Positions 7,195 through 16,734 of a stretch of DNA of 38,093 nt are shown here, one piece after another (position 1 is the stretch's first letter; each line of letters starts with the position of its first letter). The translations under genes were made by a program, and so were the position numbers. The notes under the pieces are model-generated. The model was not told the DNA's origin and made no database searches. It saw only the letters and a list, made by a program, of their open reading frames with translations. Source of the stretch: Gammaproteobacteria bacterium (GTDB lineage Bacteria; Pseudomonadota; Gammaproteobacteria; Arenicellales; Poriferihabitantaceae); contig JAPOSW010000091.1 of assembly GCA_026709505.1 (NCBI GenBank), positions 1 through 38,093 of the forward strand, written 5' to 3'.

Positions 7195-8402
7195 GGAATT
7201 GGATATCCAGCTTTACCGGCGTTTGAGACGGTCTCCCGCATCGACATTTTGGCTCGCCAAGCTTCGCCGGATATCCTGAGGAGAACATTATGCAGGATTG
7301 ATGTAATCTTTGTGGCAACCCTAAAATCCAGATAAGGATGCATCGGCAAGCTGAAAATACGCAATGAAACCTCTTCCGTAACTGGCAAATCCCCGGGCTT
7401 ATAACCCAGATGGGCAAAGGCTTTGGATAAATGGCATGGAACCCGATAGTATACTTGTACAGGGATCCCCTGCTCTTCAATTGCTTCGATCATGGCCTCA
7501 CGATGATCGGAAAGCACTGAGAACTGAGCCCAGGCACTGCTCATCCCACCTGGGATATAAGGGGTTTCAACAAGATCCTTTAGACACTGATCATAGACAC
7601 CTGCAAGGCGTCTTCGTTTTCCAAGCTCATCGTCAAAGATTTCAAGTTTGGCAAGCAGTACCGCTGCCTGAATTGAGTCCATGCGGGCATTCAGCCCGAT
7701 TCTTACATTGTCATATTTATTTTGGCCCATACCATGGATTCGCAAAGAGAGAATTTTCTCAGCCAGTGCATCATCGTCGGTAAATACTGCACCGCCATCT
7801 CCATAACACCCCAGCGGCTTGGCCGGAAAAAAACTGGTTGCCGAAATTTCTCCCAGGGAGCAGGAAGCTTGATTGCCATACTTTGCTCCGAAACTCTGTG
7901 CGGCGTCTTCAAGAACGAACAGGGCATGTTCCTTGGCAATTCGGTCAATCTCACGATAGTCAGCAGGCAGGCCAAACAGGTTGACCGGTAAAATGCCTCG
8001 GGGATTCAGGTCTCCGGATTGCTTGACTCGTTGAACTGCTTCCTCAAGCCGATCGGGGTCGATGTTGAAAGTTCGACTGTCAATATCGACAAATACCGGT
8101 GTTGCACCAAGCAGTGCAATCGCTTCTGCAGTCGCAAAGAAAGTGAAGGGCGTGGTGAATACTGCATCCCCGGGACCAACATCCCAGGCCATCAAACCTA
8201 ACAATAGAGCATCCGTACCACTGGAGCAGGTGATCGCATGCTTTACATTGCAATAGTCAGAAAGCCGACTCTCCAGTTCAGCAATTTCCGGACCCATGAC
8301 ATAGGCTCCGTGGTGCAGAACTCGATCGATACCTGCGGCTATTTGGGGCTTTAGTCGCTCGTACTGGGTCTGTAGATCAATAAAGGGGATATTTATAACC
8401 AT
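7191..8402 (-). CDS. DegT/DnrJ/EryC1-family sugar aminotransferase (WbpE-like)
   Basis: The 403-residue product is a PLP-dependent sugar aminotransferase. Visible signatures are PFIDLQTQY at the start, TCSSGTDALLLGL, VLEDAAQSFGAKY (Asp and Gln contacting PLP), and SFFPAKPLGCYGDGGA with the Schiff-base Lys near residue 190. The C-terminal RIFSLPMHPYL block is normal, but about 35 residues follow it (through KAGYPIP), making it longer than typical members of about 360. It probably aminates a 3-keto nucleotide sugar made after the neighbouring dehydrogenase. It lies 20 bp after the amidotransferase gene and overlaps the dehydrogenase gene by four bases. Confidence 0.85.
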   Translation of the reverse strand: MVINIPFIDLQTQYERLKPQIAAGIDRVLHHGAYVMGPEIAELESRLSDYCNVKHAITCSSGTDALLLGLMAWDVGPGDAVFTTPFTFFATAEAIALLGATPVFVDIDSRTFNIDPDRLEEAVQRVKQSGDLNPRGILPVNLFGLPADYREIDRIAKEHALFVLEDAAQSFGAKYGNQASCSLGEISATSFFPAKPLGCYGDGGAVFTDDDALAEKILSLRIHGMGQNKYDNVRIGLNARMDSIQAAVLLAKLEIFDDELGKRRRLAGVYDQCLKDLVETPYIPGGMSSAWAQFSVLSDHREAMIEAIEEQGIPVQVYYRVPCHLSKAFAHLGYKPGDLPVTEEVSLRIFSLPMHPYLDFRVATKITSILHNVLLRISGEAWRAKMSMRETVSNAGKAGYPIP

Positions 8403-8422
8403 GTGATGCCCTGACAGGGAGA

Positions 8423-9157
8423 TTATTTATCAAGGCAATTATAACGATTGGGCATTGAATCATTATCTGCAAATACATGTAGCAGAAAATTCTTGAACCA
8501 CTGGCTTTGGATAGGGTCGGCGCTTGGCAGCAGCTGATCCTGCTCTGCACGGGTTTGAGCGCCGGGGTAGTCATAGAGTGCCCAGTCGGAATTCTGCCAG
8601 CGCCTGAAAATATCACCGCTGATTTCCGGATGGAATTGCAGTGCGTATACACGACTGCCATATCGAAAGGCCTGATTCTCAAAGATCTCTCCCTTGGCGA
8701 GTAATACTGCATCATCAGGCAAATCGAAATACTGCTTGTGAGCCTCTACCACATGCATGGGCTCGGGAAAAATTGATAACCCACGGGCAGTGGGCTTGAT
8801 TGGGTAGTACCCGAATTCGCATAAGCTTTCATCGTGATATCCTACATGAGCACCCAGCACATGAGCGATCAACTGTCCACCAAGACAGATGCCGACCATT
8901 GGAAGATCATTGGCAAGTGCATTCTCAATCCACTTGAGTTCGTCCTTGAGATAGGGAAACTGATCAAGTTCGGTAACGTTTGGCTCGCCCCCGTAAATGA
9001 CTGCACCGATAAAATCAGTATTGGCATTCGGCAACGAATCCCCCTTGAATGGACAACACAACTCAAGCTGGAATCCGGCTTCCTGAAGATAGATTGTGGC
9101 GAGATCATCACGCGGATTGTCATGATGATCAATTAGCAGGATCGTTTTATGAGGCAT
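8423..9157 (-). CDS. Class I glutamine amidotransferase (GMP-synthase-like)
   Basis: The 244-residue product is a stand-alone triad glutaminase domain. The nucleophile Cys is in PMVGICLGGQLIAH, and the His-Glu pair is in ALQFHPEIS. The oxyanion region IYGGEPNV is near residue 55. Such proteins release ammonia from glutamine, or in some cases hydrolyse gamma-glutamyl compounds. It is the first gene of the minus-strand sugar cluster, 20 bp from the aminotransferase, suggesting a role in amidating a sugar carboxylate such as an aminouronic acid. The true partner synthetase is not in this window. Confidence 0.8.
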   Translation of the reverse strand: MPHKTILLIDHHDNPRDDLATIYLQEAGFQLELCCPFKGDSLPNANTDFIGAVIYGGEPNVTELDQFPYLKDELKWIENALANDLPMVGICLGGQLIAHVLGAHVGYHDESLCEFGYYPIKPTARGLSIFPEPMHVVEAHKQYFDLPDDAVLLAKGEIFENQAFRYGSRVYALQFHPEISGDIFRRWQNSDWALYDYPGAQTRAEQDQLLPSADPIQSQWFKNFLLHVFADNDSMPNRYNCLDK

Positions 9158-10074
<917 letters not shown>

Positions 10075-10095
10075 ACTACGTCCCAACAAGTACGC

Positions 10096-10529
10096 ATGCG
10101 GTATTTTGATACCAGCTTTCTCGCACCCCTCGTTATACCAGAGGCAACGAGCATGGCTGTTTCTGATTCCGTCATGAAATTGCCGCCGGAGGACCTCGCA
10201 AGTCAGTCACTGGACCCTGGTCGAGTTCGTCTCGCTGCTGGCATGCAAGGTCAGAACCCGTGAGTTTGGCATGGCGGAAGCGCATGAAGTCAGGACCCAG
10301 TTCGAATCACTGGTCGAGACATCCTTTCTGGTCCTGCAACCCAATGCAGATGGCTACCATCTGGCCAGGAACCGGGGCAGCTCAATACCAGCCTGAAAGC
10401 CGCAGATGCCCTGCATCTGGCCATTGCCATGAATCATGGCGCAATGATGTCTACAGCCTAGACAGGTTGATGATCAAGGCAGGAAGGTCAGAGGGTTTGC
10501 CTGTGACAGACTTTCGAGCAGACCGCTAG
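10096..10529 (+). pseudogene. vapC: VapC PIN-domain toxin, frameshifted
   Basis: Joining three frames gives a full VapC: MRYFDTSFLAPLVIPEATS (first acidic residue), then SHWTLVEFVSLLA (Glu), KAADALHLAIAMNHGA (Asp) and VYSLDRLMIKAGRSEGLPV (last Asp). Shifts occur near 10203, near 10370 and near 10448, the last just before an in-frame TAG. Intact relatives are tRNA- or rRNA-cleaving nucleases. Three lesions rule out a single sequencing slip, and the product cannot be active. Confidence 0.8.
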
Positions 10530-10765
10530 CCTGCTCGCTCTGGAGAATTTTGAATCAGGAAATTCATTGCTTGAGACACAAGCCGCCCCGTGACTCACTG
10601 GTGAGACGCTTCTCGGTTTCTCCGTAAATCCTCGGTAGGTTTTCATCGACCCGGGCCTGCACTGCCTTCTCGCAGTCCCGACACAGGTACGTGGATTTCC
10701 TGCGGCGGCCATGATCCGGAAAGGGATGTGGGCAGTTCCTGACACTGCGAGCCGGTCGAAGGCAC

Positions 10766-10968
10766 ATGGCCAAGCATCCCGGCGTGTACTGCCTGCACAG
10801 CAATATCCTCGACTGGGATGCCGAGAGGATGCGGCGGACCTGCATGACCCTGACCAAGGTCGAGGCGGTGTTCCGGTGCCTGAAGTCGGAACTGGAACTG
10901 CGCCCCGTCTACCACCAGAAATCCAGGCGCACCGAGGGCCACCTGTTCATCTCGGTGCTGGCACCTGA
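10766..10968 (+). mobile_element. IS1634-type transposase C-terminal fragment
   Basis: The frame reads HPGVYCLHSNILDWDAERM, then LTKVEAVFRCLKSELELRPV and YHQKSRRTEGHLFISVLA. These are the last catalytic-domain motifs of IS1634-family DDE transposases, including the Glu in the E-A-F-R-LKSEL helix. The catalytic Asp residues and the N-terminal two thirds are absent, and homology stops at SVLA (about 10966). No inverted repeats were found. The upstream stretch 10560-10740 has an open minus-strand frame with a CxxC-like segment that I could not assign. Confidence 0.7.
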
Positions 10969-11050
10969 GACGCTTCCGTTTCCCGCCAGCCGCTGGAGCC
11001 TGTCTTCAAAAAAATGGGAATTATATACAATAGTGGCGGAGGGTATAAAT

Positions 11051-11078
11051 GAAAAAGGGCGGTCATTGTGCCGCCCTC
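11051..11078 (-). terminator. Rho-independent terminator of the secreted-protein gene
   Basis: On the minus strand GGGCGG pairs with CCGCCC across an 8-base loop (11057-11062 with 11071-11076) and is followed by five T (A11052-11056 on the plus strand). It lies about 25 bases beyond the stop codon at 11101, in the right orientation. Confidence 0.75.
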
Positions 11079-11100
11079 TTGTTTGGCTGGGTAGGGTTGG

Positions 11101-11768
11101 CTAGCTGTTGGCCGATACACATTGATTGGCAGCCGCATCCCATCGTCTATCTGTTTGTACGTATTTGCAATTAAGGCATGACTGAACCAGAGAGGGAGAA
11201 GTCTCGGCAAAGCAGCCGCTGCTACCCGGCGTTGGTGCCCAAGGAGTGGATGGCGGATTCGGATCGGCGGGGGTTTTGAACCAAGCCACCGCGAATGGAA
11301 TTTGAAAGTACGGGTGTTCGCTGTCGCCCGGATACATGGCCATGCAGTACTCCGTCTCCGGTTCTGTCCGAAGGGTTTGCGTCCACGCATTCAAGGGCAT
11401 CGTCCCGTTGATGCCCTGTATCGCGGATTGTGGCGGCTGGGCGAAGCAAGCCGCTTGGCTCATTGCCCCATACTTCATGATATACGGCGGATTTATGGGG
11501 CAGTTGGCCTTATCCGTAACGCGGCTGTCGGAATCGCAAGTAACATCCACTATCTGTGAGATGTTCAGGCTGAAATCCGCGCTGTAGGTGATCTCCCATT
11601 CACGGTTGCTATTCAGCGTTGCGGTTGCGGGGAAAGTGAAACCGTCAGCCACACTGGTAATCGTCCCGGTCGTCTGCGCCCACACCGGCGCGGCCATCGC
11701 CACCAGCGCGGCGGCCAGCGTTGCTAATTTAGCGAGGGGGGGGGGGTAATATTGTTATTGAATTTCAC
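11101..11768 (-). pseudogene. Secreted Cys-rich protein, out of frame at a C11 tract (probable phase-variable gene)
   Basis: The long frame encodes a secreted protein of about 200 residues with at least seven Cys (CDSDSRVTDKANC, CLNC, a final QCVSANS) and a Pro-rich segment. Its signal peptide reads LAKLATLAAALVAMAAPVWA, but that frame has no start. Upstream of an 11-C tract (G11736-11746 on the plus strand) lies GTG 11768, which encodes MKFNNNIT and has an excellent ribosome site, GAGG, six bases away. With 11 C this start ends at TAG after SLN. With 12 (or 9) C it joins the signal peptide exactly. This is the layout of slipped-strand phase variation, drawn in the OFF state. A short internal start (ATG 11703) is a poor alternative. 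The family is unknown. Confidence 0.7.
11736..11746. repeat. Homopolymer of 11 G (C on coding strand)
   Basis: The run lies between an SD-GTG start and the hydrophobic part of a signal peptide, so its length sets the reading frame of the gene 11101-11768. Current length puts the gene off by one base. Confidence 0.85.
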
Positions 11769-12278
11769 TGTTATCCTCTTTTGTTCGTTTGTCGTTGTTA
11801 TCATCCATCTGCAATTCTGTTTGCATTATGCCTGCTTAAATTCCAGAACTTCAATAATTGAGCATTCGTTCTTGATGTTTCCCGAGCTGTTAATGGATTG
11901 GCAAAGTTCGGCTTTCACGCGGCAACTATATGATGCATGCAATGGTCAATGACATTGCACCTTTCCATTTAGTAGCATAAGCACTTGGTTTTTATAAGTA
12001 ACCGTGCCGCCAGGGCTGTCGCATTTATCACATTCGCCTGATCCCATTCACAACCTCACTTACGCCACTATTGTATAATTACAAGACAAATTATACAAGA
12101 AAGTTGACAGGTGAGCTGAGAAAGGCGGGAGTCTGCTTTCAGAGCAGGGCTTTTTGCATTGGTTGTCCGGTTATAGGTTCTGGAATGCAAAAGTACATTG
12201 TGCAAGAATGCAGGTTTTGGTGCATGGTATACTTATATGGAGTTTAAGTTATTTCGCAATGAATAGTGGGGTGTAAGT
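11769..12278. other. Divergent intergenic region with palindrome
   Basis: About 500 AT-rich bases between the minus-strand secreted-protein gene and the plus-strand iorA. No supported gene. It holds the palindrome 12071-12098 and presumably promoters for both directions. Confidence 0.4.
12071..12098. promoter_or_regulatory. Palindromic operator candidate upstream of iorAB
   Basis: Perfect 10-bp arms TTGTATAATT and AATTATACAA are separated by 8 bp. Arms beginning TTGTAT and ending ATACAA recall GntR-family (FCD) sites, but the spacer is longer than usual. It is about 180 bp upstream of iorA. No regulator gene is in the window. Confidence 0.5.
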
Positions 12279-12749
12279 ATGCTTTTGAAACTGAATGTCA
12301 ATGGCCAGCAAATCGAGGTCGAGGCAGCTGAAGGGATGCCCCTGCTGTGGGTGCTGCGTGACAAGCTCAAGTTGACGGGCACGAAGTACGGATGTGGCGT
12401 AGCTTCCTGCGGAGCGTGCACGGTACATGTGGACGGTGTTCCAGTACGATCGTGCGTGATGTCTCCGCAAAATCTGGCAGATGCCGAAATTACGACTATT
12501 GAAGGACTTTCTTCCAGGCCGGGCCGGGCCGTGCAGCAGGCATGGGCCGAGCACAATGTGGTGCAGTGCGGCTATTGCCAGTCGGGACAAATCATGTCGG
12601 CGGCTGGACTTCTTGCTGCCAATTCCAGTCCGGATGTGAGCGAGATCGAGACACACATGTCGGGCAATGTCTGTCGTTGTGCGACCTATCAGCGCATCCG
12701 CTCCGCAGTGGCGCGTGCTGCCGAGATTTTGAAGGAGGAAAGCCAATGA
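12279..12749 (+). CDS. iorA: Molybdenum hydroxylase small subunit, 2x[2Fe-2S] (IorA-like)
   Basis: The 156-residue product has both iron-sulfur sites of the xanthine-oxidase small subunit. The plant-type cluster is GCGVASCGACTVHVDG, with its fourth Cys at VRSCVMS. The helical C-terminal cluster is QCGYCQSGQI and NVCRCATYQRIR. Length and motifs match the alpha subunit of isoquinoline 1-oxidoreductase and related two-subunit aldehyde or N-heterocycle hydroxylases that lack an FAD subunit. It passes electrons from the molybdenum subunit, whose ATG overlaps its stop by four bases (ATGA). The cluster continues with mocA and xdhC. The actual substrate is not predictable. Confidence 0.85.
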   Translation: MLLKLNVNGQQIEVEAAEGMPLLWVLRDKLKLTGTKYGCGVASCGACTVHVDGVPVRSCVMSPQNLADAEITTIEGLSSRPGRAVQQAWAEHNVVQCGYCQSGQIMSAAGLLAANSSPDVSEIETHMSGNVCRCATYQRIRSAVARAAEILKEESQ

Positions 12750-14932
12750 CTGCTACCTTGACTCGCAGGGATTTCCTGCAAGGCGCTTCTGCCGCGGTCG
12801 CAACCGCGCTCGTAGTCGGATACTCTCCCCGCGGTACACTGGCCGCGGCACCCAATGGCGACGGCAGTCTCACGCCTTTTGTGAAAATCGGTGCAGATGG
12901 CCAGATTGCCGTGATTGTCAAGCATTTCGAGATGGGGCAGGGTACCACTACCGGACTCCCGACCCTTGTTGCCGAGGAACTTGGCGTTGAACTGGATGAG
13001 GTGGCAGTCGAGTTTGCCCCCTCTGACGCAAAACTCTACGCGAATCTGTTTTTTGGCGGCTTTCAGGGTACCGGCGGCTCGACGGCATTGGCGAATTCCT
13101 TCATGCAGTACCGCAATGCCGGGGCCGCAGCCCGCGAGATGCTGCTGAACGCTGCAGCCCAGGCCTGGAATGTAGACCCGTCGACTCTGGACCTGTCGAA
13201 TGGAATGATTTCCGGTGCCGGCCGACAGGCGCCGATTGCCGAATTCGTTTCTGTGGCTTCAACCATGGAAGTTCCTGCCGAGCCCCAGCTCAAGAGTCCG
13301 GATACTTTCAGGCTGATCGGCAATCCGAATACATCGCGTCGAGACAATGAGCCCAAGATCACCGGAACGGCCCAGTTTGCGATGGATGTCCAGCTGCCTG
13401 ATCAGCTGGTTGCCGTCATCAAGCGCAGTCCCCGGTTTGGCGGGATGGTGGCTTCACTGGATTCATCAGAAGCCAGTGCGGTGCCGGGATTCGTCGATGC
13501 CGTGACCTTGCCGGCCGGGAACGGAGTCGTTGTCTATGCAGAAGACACCTGGGGAGCGTTGCAAGCGCGTGAGGCGATAGCGGTCGAATGGGATTTTGCC
13601 CTGGCGGAAAATCGCAGTTCGGATGAACTGGATTCAGCACTTCTCGCAGCAGTGAACGCTCCTCCCGATTTCGTCGCTAAAGAAGGCCCTGGACTGGAAG
13701 AAACATCAAGGCTTATCGATAATGCCGCACAGACGGTCGAGGCTGAATTCTATCTGCCTTGGCTTTGTCATGCTCCGATGGAGCCTCTGACCTGCACTAT
13801 CGAGCCGACCGCTGACGGAGTCAGGCTCCACGACGGCTGTCAGTTCACGACCGGCTCGCATCAGGCGCTTGCAGCAGTGCTCGAATTGCCGATGGAGAAT
13901 ATCGAGATCAATACGGTATATGCCGGAGGATCTTTTGGCCGACGTGCCACCATGAGTGCAGACTACACCGTTGAAGCTGCTATTGCCTTCGCACTGAGCG
14001 GCCGATCGCGGCCTGTGAAGCTCGTCTGGTCGCGCGAGGACGATCTTTCAGGCGGTGCCTACCGGTCTGCATTTGCACACAAGGTCCGAGTCGGCCTTGA
14101 TGCTGACGGACGCATGATCGCCTGGGATCACCGCATTGCCGGCAAGCCCATTTTCAAGGGGACACTGTTCGAGCAGGCATTCGTGCACAACGGAGTCGAC
14201 CATTCATCTGTCGAGGGCGTGGCAGACACCCTCTACGGGATTCCCGGACAGTTCGTCGGCCTTACCGATTTCAATTCCGCCATAACGGTGAACTGGTGGC
14301 GTTCGGTCGGACATAGCCATACCGCCTATGTCATGGAGTCGGTGATGGACATGGCGGCGAAAGCCTCCGGGCGCGATCCGGTCGCCTGGCGGCTCGACCA
14401 TCTTTCGGAAGGTTCGAAAGACCAGCAGAGGCTGGCCGGAGTTTTGCGTCTGGCGGCTGAGAAATCAGGCTGGGACCGTCCTCCTGCTCCGGGCCGGTCC
14501 CGCGGAGTTGCAGCGCATAAATCATTTAGCACGTATGCGGCGCAAGTCGTCGAGATATCCCGGGATGCCTCAGATTCCGTGAAGATTGAGAAGGTGACAT
14601 GCGCGGTCGACTGCGGCATGGCGGTTAATCCCGATATTGTCAAGGCGCAGATTGAAGGCGGAATTGGCTATGGCATAGGCCATGTCATGCGCAACGAAAT
14701 TACATTCGAAAACGGCAGTGTCATTCAATCGAATTTTCCCAATTACCAGCCGCTAAGAATATCGGATATTGGTGCCATCGAAGTCCATATTGTGGATTCA
14801 CGGGAATCGCCGACTGGTATCGGTGAACCGGGCTTGCCGCCGTCCGGGCCGGCATTGGCCAACGCCATTGCCGTCGATGGGCCCCGTGTCACTCGATTGC
14901 CAATGGCCGCAAATGGAGTGCGCTTCGCCTGA
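12746..14932 (+). CDS. iorB: Molybdopterin-binding hydroxylase large subunit (IorB-like)
   Basis: The 728-residue product starts at ATG 12746, where a twin-arginine signal appears at once: TRRDFLQGASAAVATALVVG, so the complex is exported folded to the periplasm. The aldehyde-oxidase/xanthine-dehydrogenase fold follows, with FEMGQGTTTGL, GGFQGTGGS, GGSFGRRA and near the end GIGEPGLPPSGPAL, which contains the catalytic Glu. It has the isoquinoline-oxidoreductase beta-subunit layout (no FAD domain, split differently from xanthine dehydrogenase). The cofactor is probably the cytosine-dinucleotide form, consistent with mocA downstream. An earlier in-frame start at 12542 is inside iorA and not credible. 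Confidence 0.87.
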   Translation: MTATLTRRDFLQGASAAVATALVVGYSPRGTLAAAPNGDGSLTPFVKIGADGQIAVIVKHFEMGQGTTTGLPTLVAEELGVELDEVAVEFAPSDAKLYANLFFGGFQGTGGSTALANSFMQYRNAGAAAREMLLNAAAQAWNVDPSTLDLSNGMISGAGRQAPIAEFVSVASTMEVPAEPQLKSPDTFRLIGNPNTSRRDNEPKITGTAQFAMDVQLPDQLVAVIKRSPRFGGMVASLDSSEASAVPGFVDAVTLPAGNGVVVYAEDTWGALQAREAIAVEWDFALAENRSSDELDSALLAAVNAPPDFVAKEGPGLEETSRLIDNAAQTVEAEFYLPWLCHAPMEPLTCTIEPTADGVRLHDGCQFTTGSHQALAAVLELPMENIEINTVYAGGSFGRRATMSADYTVEAAIAFALSGRSRPVKLVWSREDDLSGGAYRSAFAHKVRVGLDADGRMIAWDHRIAGKPIFKGTLFEQAFVHNGVDHSSVEGVADTLYGIPGQFVGLTDFNSAITVNWWRSVGHSHTAYVMESVMDMAAKASGRDPVAWRLDHLSEGSKDQQRLAGVLRLAAEKSGWDRPPAPGRSRGVAAHKSFSTYAAQVVEISRDASDSVKIEKVTCAVDCGMAVNPDIVKAQIEGGIGYGIGHVMRNEITFENGSVIQSNFPNYQPLRISDIGAIEVHIVDSRESPTGIGEPGLPPSGPALANAIAVDGPRVTRLPMAANGVRFA

Positions 14933-15155
14933 GATCTTGTCTAGCTTGCGCCCGCCGGACTATAGCCCCTGGTTTCAGAATGTGCGGTTCCGGGCGGTAC
15001 ATGTCTGGTGACTGCGTTTACACCATCTAGAGGATGCATGTCATGCTGTCAGAGTATGACGTCAGATGCCAGCAGCACGAGAGCATGCGCTTCGATCAGA
15101 ACCGGGTGACCGAAACCAGAGGCAGAATTGCTGATCGGTTGTCCTGGAGCCTGCA
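14933..15155. other. Short spacer between iorB and mocA
   Basis: About 220 bases. A 37-codon frame from ATG 15043 has no recognisable feature. No terminator is visible, so iorAB and mocA-xdhC may be one transcript. GGAG seven bases before ATG 15156 serves mocA. Confidence 0.4.
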
Positions 15156-15812
15156 ATGAGTCGAACGGATGCAGAATCATCCATCGCTGCCATCGTGCTT
15201 GCGGCCGGTCGCTCCACCCGCATGGATTGCGGGAACAAGCTGCTTGCAGATATTGACGGAAAGCCCATGCTGCATCGAACTCTCTCAGCGATCGAGGGCA
15301 TATCTCTGCAACAAGTCGTCGTAGTTACCGGGTTTCAGTCGAATCAAATCAAGGAATCCATTTCACAGTACCCGGTCGGCATCGTCCACAATCCTCATTA
15401 TCGCCAAGGCCTAAGTACGTCACTGCGGGCCGGCATTCTCTCATTGGCTGATTCGGTCAGCGCCGCAATCGTTTTTCTTGCCGACATGCCCGATCTCACC
15501 GCTGATGTGACCCAAAGGCTAGTCTATGCCCATTTGAATTCAGCAAGCAAGATCTGCATACCGGTTTTCTGCGCCAGGAGGGGGAATCCAATATTATGGC
15601 CAAGACAGTTTTTTGGAGATCTGGTTTCGATCAGGGGTGATGTTGGCGGTCGTCATTTGGTCCGGAAATTCAGCCGGCAGGTTCAGGAAGTGCCGGTACA
15701 GTCCAATTCCATCTTCAATGACATCGATACGTCGCAAGATCTGAGATTGCACTGCATCCGCCGTCTGCACGCCGTCAAGCCACTGGATTCGCATGAAAAC
15801 CGGCGATGCTGA
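15156..15812 (+). CDS. mocA: Molybdenum cofactor cytidylyltransferase (MocA-like)
   Basis: The 218-residue product is a MobA-like nucleotidyltransferase. The N-terminal signature IVLAAGRSTRM is followed by a Lys (NKLLADIDGKPML), then VVVVTGF and the metal-site motif FLADMPDL. MocA adds CMP to molybdopterin to form the cytosine-dinucleotide cofactor used by hydroxylases such as the iorAB product. Ribosome site GGAG is seven bases before ATG. The last 20 bases overlap xdhC, so the two are coupled. GTP-using MobA is less likely given the context. Confidence 0.8.
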   Translation: MSRTDAESSIAAIVLAAGRSTRMDCGNKLLADIDGKPMLHRTLSAIEGISLQQVVVVTGFQSNQIKESISQYPVGIVHNPHYRQGLSTSLRAGILSLADSVSAAIVFLADMPDLTADVTQRLVYAHLNSASKICIPVFCARRGNPILWPRQFFGDLVSIRGDVGGRHLVRKFSRQVQEVPVQSNSIFNDIDTSQDLRLHCIRRLHAVKPLDSHENRRC

Positions 15813-16734
15813 AGTTCTGCAGGCCGCAGTCGACTGGCTGGAGTCCGGGTATGCCGTGGAACTGGTCACACTGGTGGAAGCATGGGGATCCTCACCTCGT
15901 CCCGTGGGCTCCCTGGCAGCGGTGCGCAACGATGGAAAGCTGGTTGGATCGGTATCCGGTGGCTGTATCGAAAAGCAGCTTGCCACCCGGTTGCGGGGAA
16001 ACGGGCAGACATCCGTCGTACAGCACGACATCAGTCACGATCAGGCAGTACGCTACGGCCTGCCCTGTGGCGGGTCGCTGAAGCTGGTCATGGAGCAGCT
16101 AGAGGATGCCATGCCATTGCGCAGCATATTGCGTGAACTCGAAGAGAGCCGGCTCGTCAGCCGGACGGTCGATCTTGAATCGGGCAAGGCCAGAATCGGA
16201 CCTGCAGACAAAGGCGAGAGGCTCCGATTCAATGGCAGCACACTGACGAAGGTGTTCGGTCCGGTCCGAGGCTTGCTCCTGATCGGTGCCGGACAGCTAT
16301 CGCGCCATGTCGCAGAATTAGCTTCTGTTCTGGATTATGACGTAACCGTTTGCGAGCCGCGAGAAAGTTTTGCGGACGTTTGGAACGTGCCTGGCACAAG
16401 GATTGACTCGCGCTCTCCAGACGAAGTGGTCAGGGAGCTGGCAAATGACCCGGCAATGGCAGTTCTGGCCCTGACTCATGATCCCAATCTTGATGATCTG
16501 GCCCTGATGGAGGCGCTAGATCGCGACATGGTCTATGTCGGTGCACTCGGTTCCAGACGCAGCAATGCATCACGGCGCAAGCGCCTTGGATTTTTGGGCT
16601 TGAGCGAAACCCAGCTTGACCGTCTGCACGGTCCGGTCGGTCTTGACATCGGTAGCCGGACACCGGCCGAAATTGCGGTCTCGATCATGGCGCAGGTAAT
16701 CGCCGTGCGAAACGGCAAGACCTTTCCCCGGTAG
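15793..16734 (+). CDS. xdhC: XdhC/CoxI family maturation factor
   Basis: The 313-residue product has the N-terminal XdhC domain (GSSPRPVGSLAAV and GSVSGGCIEKQL) and a C-terminal Rossmann domain (LLIGAGQLSRHVAEL, YVGALGSRRSNASRRKRL). XdhC proteins bind the molybdenum cofactor, promote its sulfuration and hand it to the hydroxylase. It overlaps mocA by 20 bases and completes the iorA-iorB-mocA-xdhC set. The lengths of both domains are normal. A possible broken gene converges on it from 16948. Confidence 0.85.
   Translation: MKTGDAEVLQAAVDWLESGYAVELVTLVEAWGSSPRPVGSLAAVRNDGKLVGSVSGGCIEKQLATRLRGNGQTSVVQHDISHDQAVRYGLPCGGSLKLVMEQLEDAMPLRSILRELEESRLVSRTVDLESGKARIGPADKGERLRFNGSTLTKVFGPVRGLLLIGAGQLSRHVAELASVLDYDVTVCEPRESFADVWNVPGTRIDSRSPDEVVRELANDPAMAVLALTHDPNLDDLALMEALDRDMVYVGALGSRRSNASRRKRLGFLGLSETQLDRLHGPVGLDIGSRTPAEIAVSIMAQVIAVRNGKTFPR

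Noticed and set aside
10564..10857. Minus-strand frame with a CxxC segment (TYLCRDCEKA)
   Set aside because: It overlaps the transposase fragment on the other strand and a single CxxC is too little to name a zinc-binding protein.
12542..14932. Long start for iorB at 12542
   Set aside because: The extra 68 residues lie inside iorA in another frame; the Tat signal begins right after ATG 12746, which overlaps the iorA stop as ATGA.
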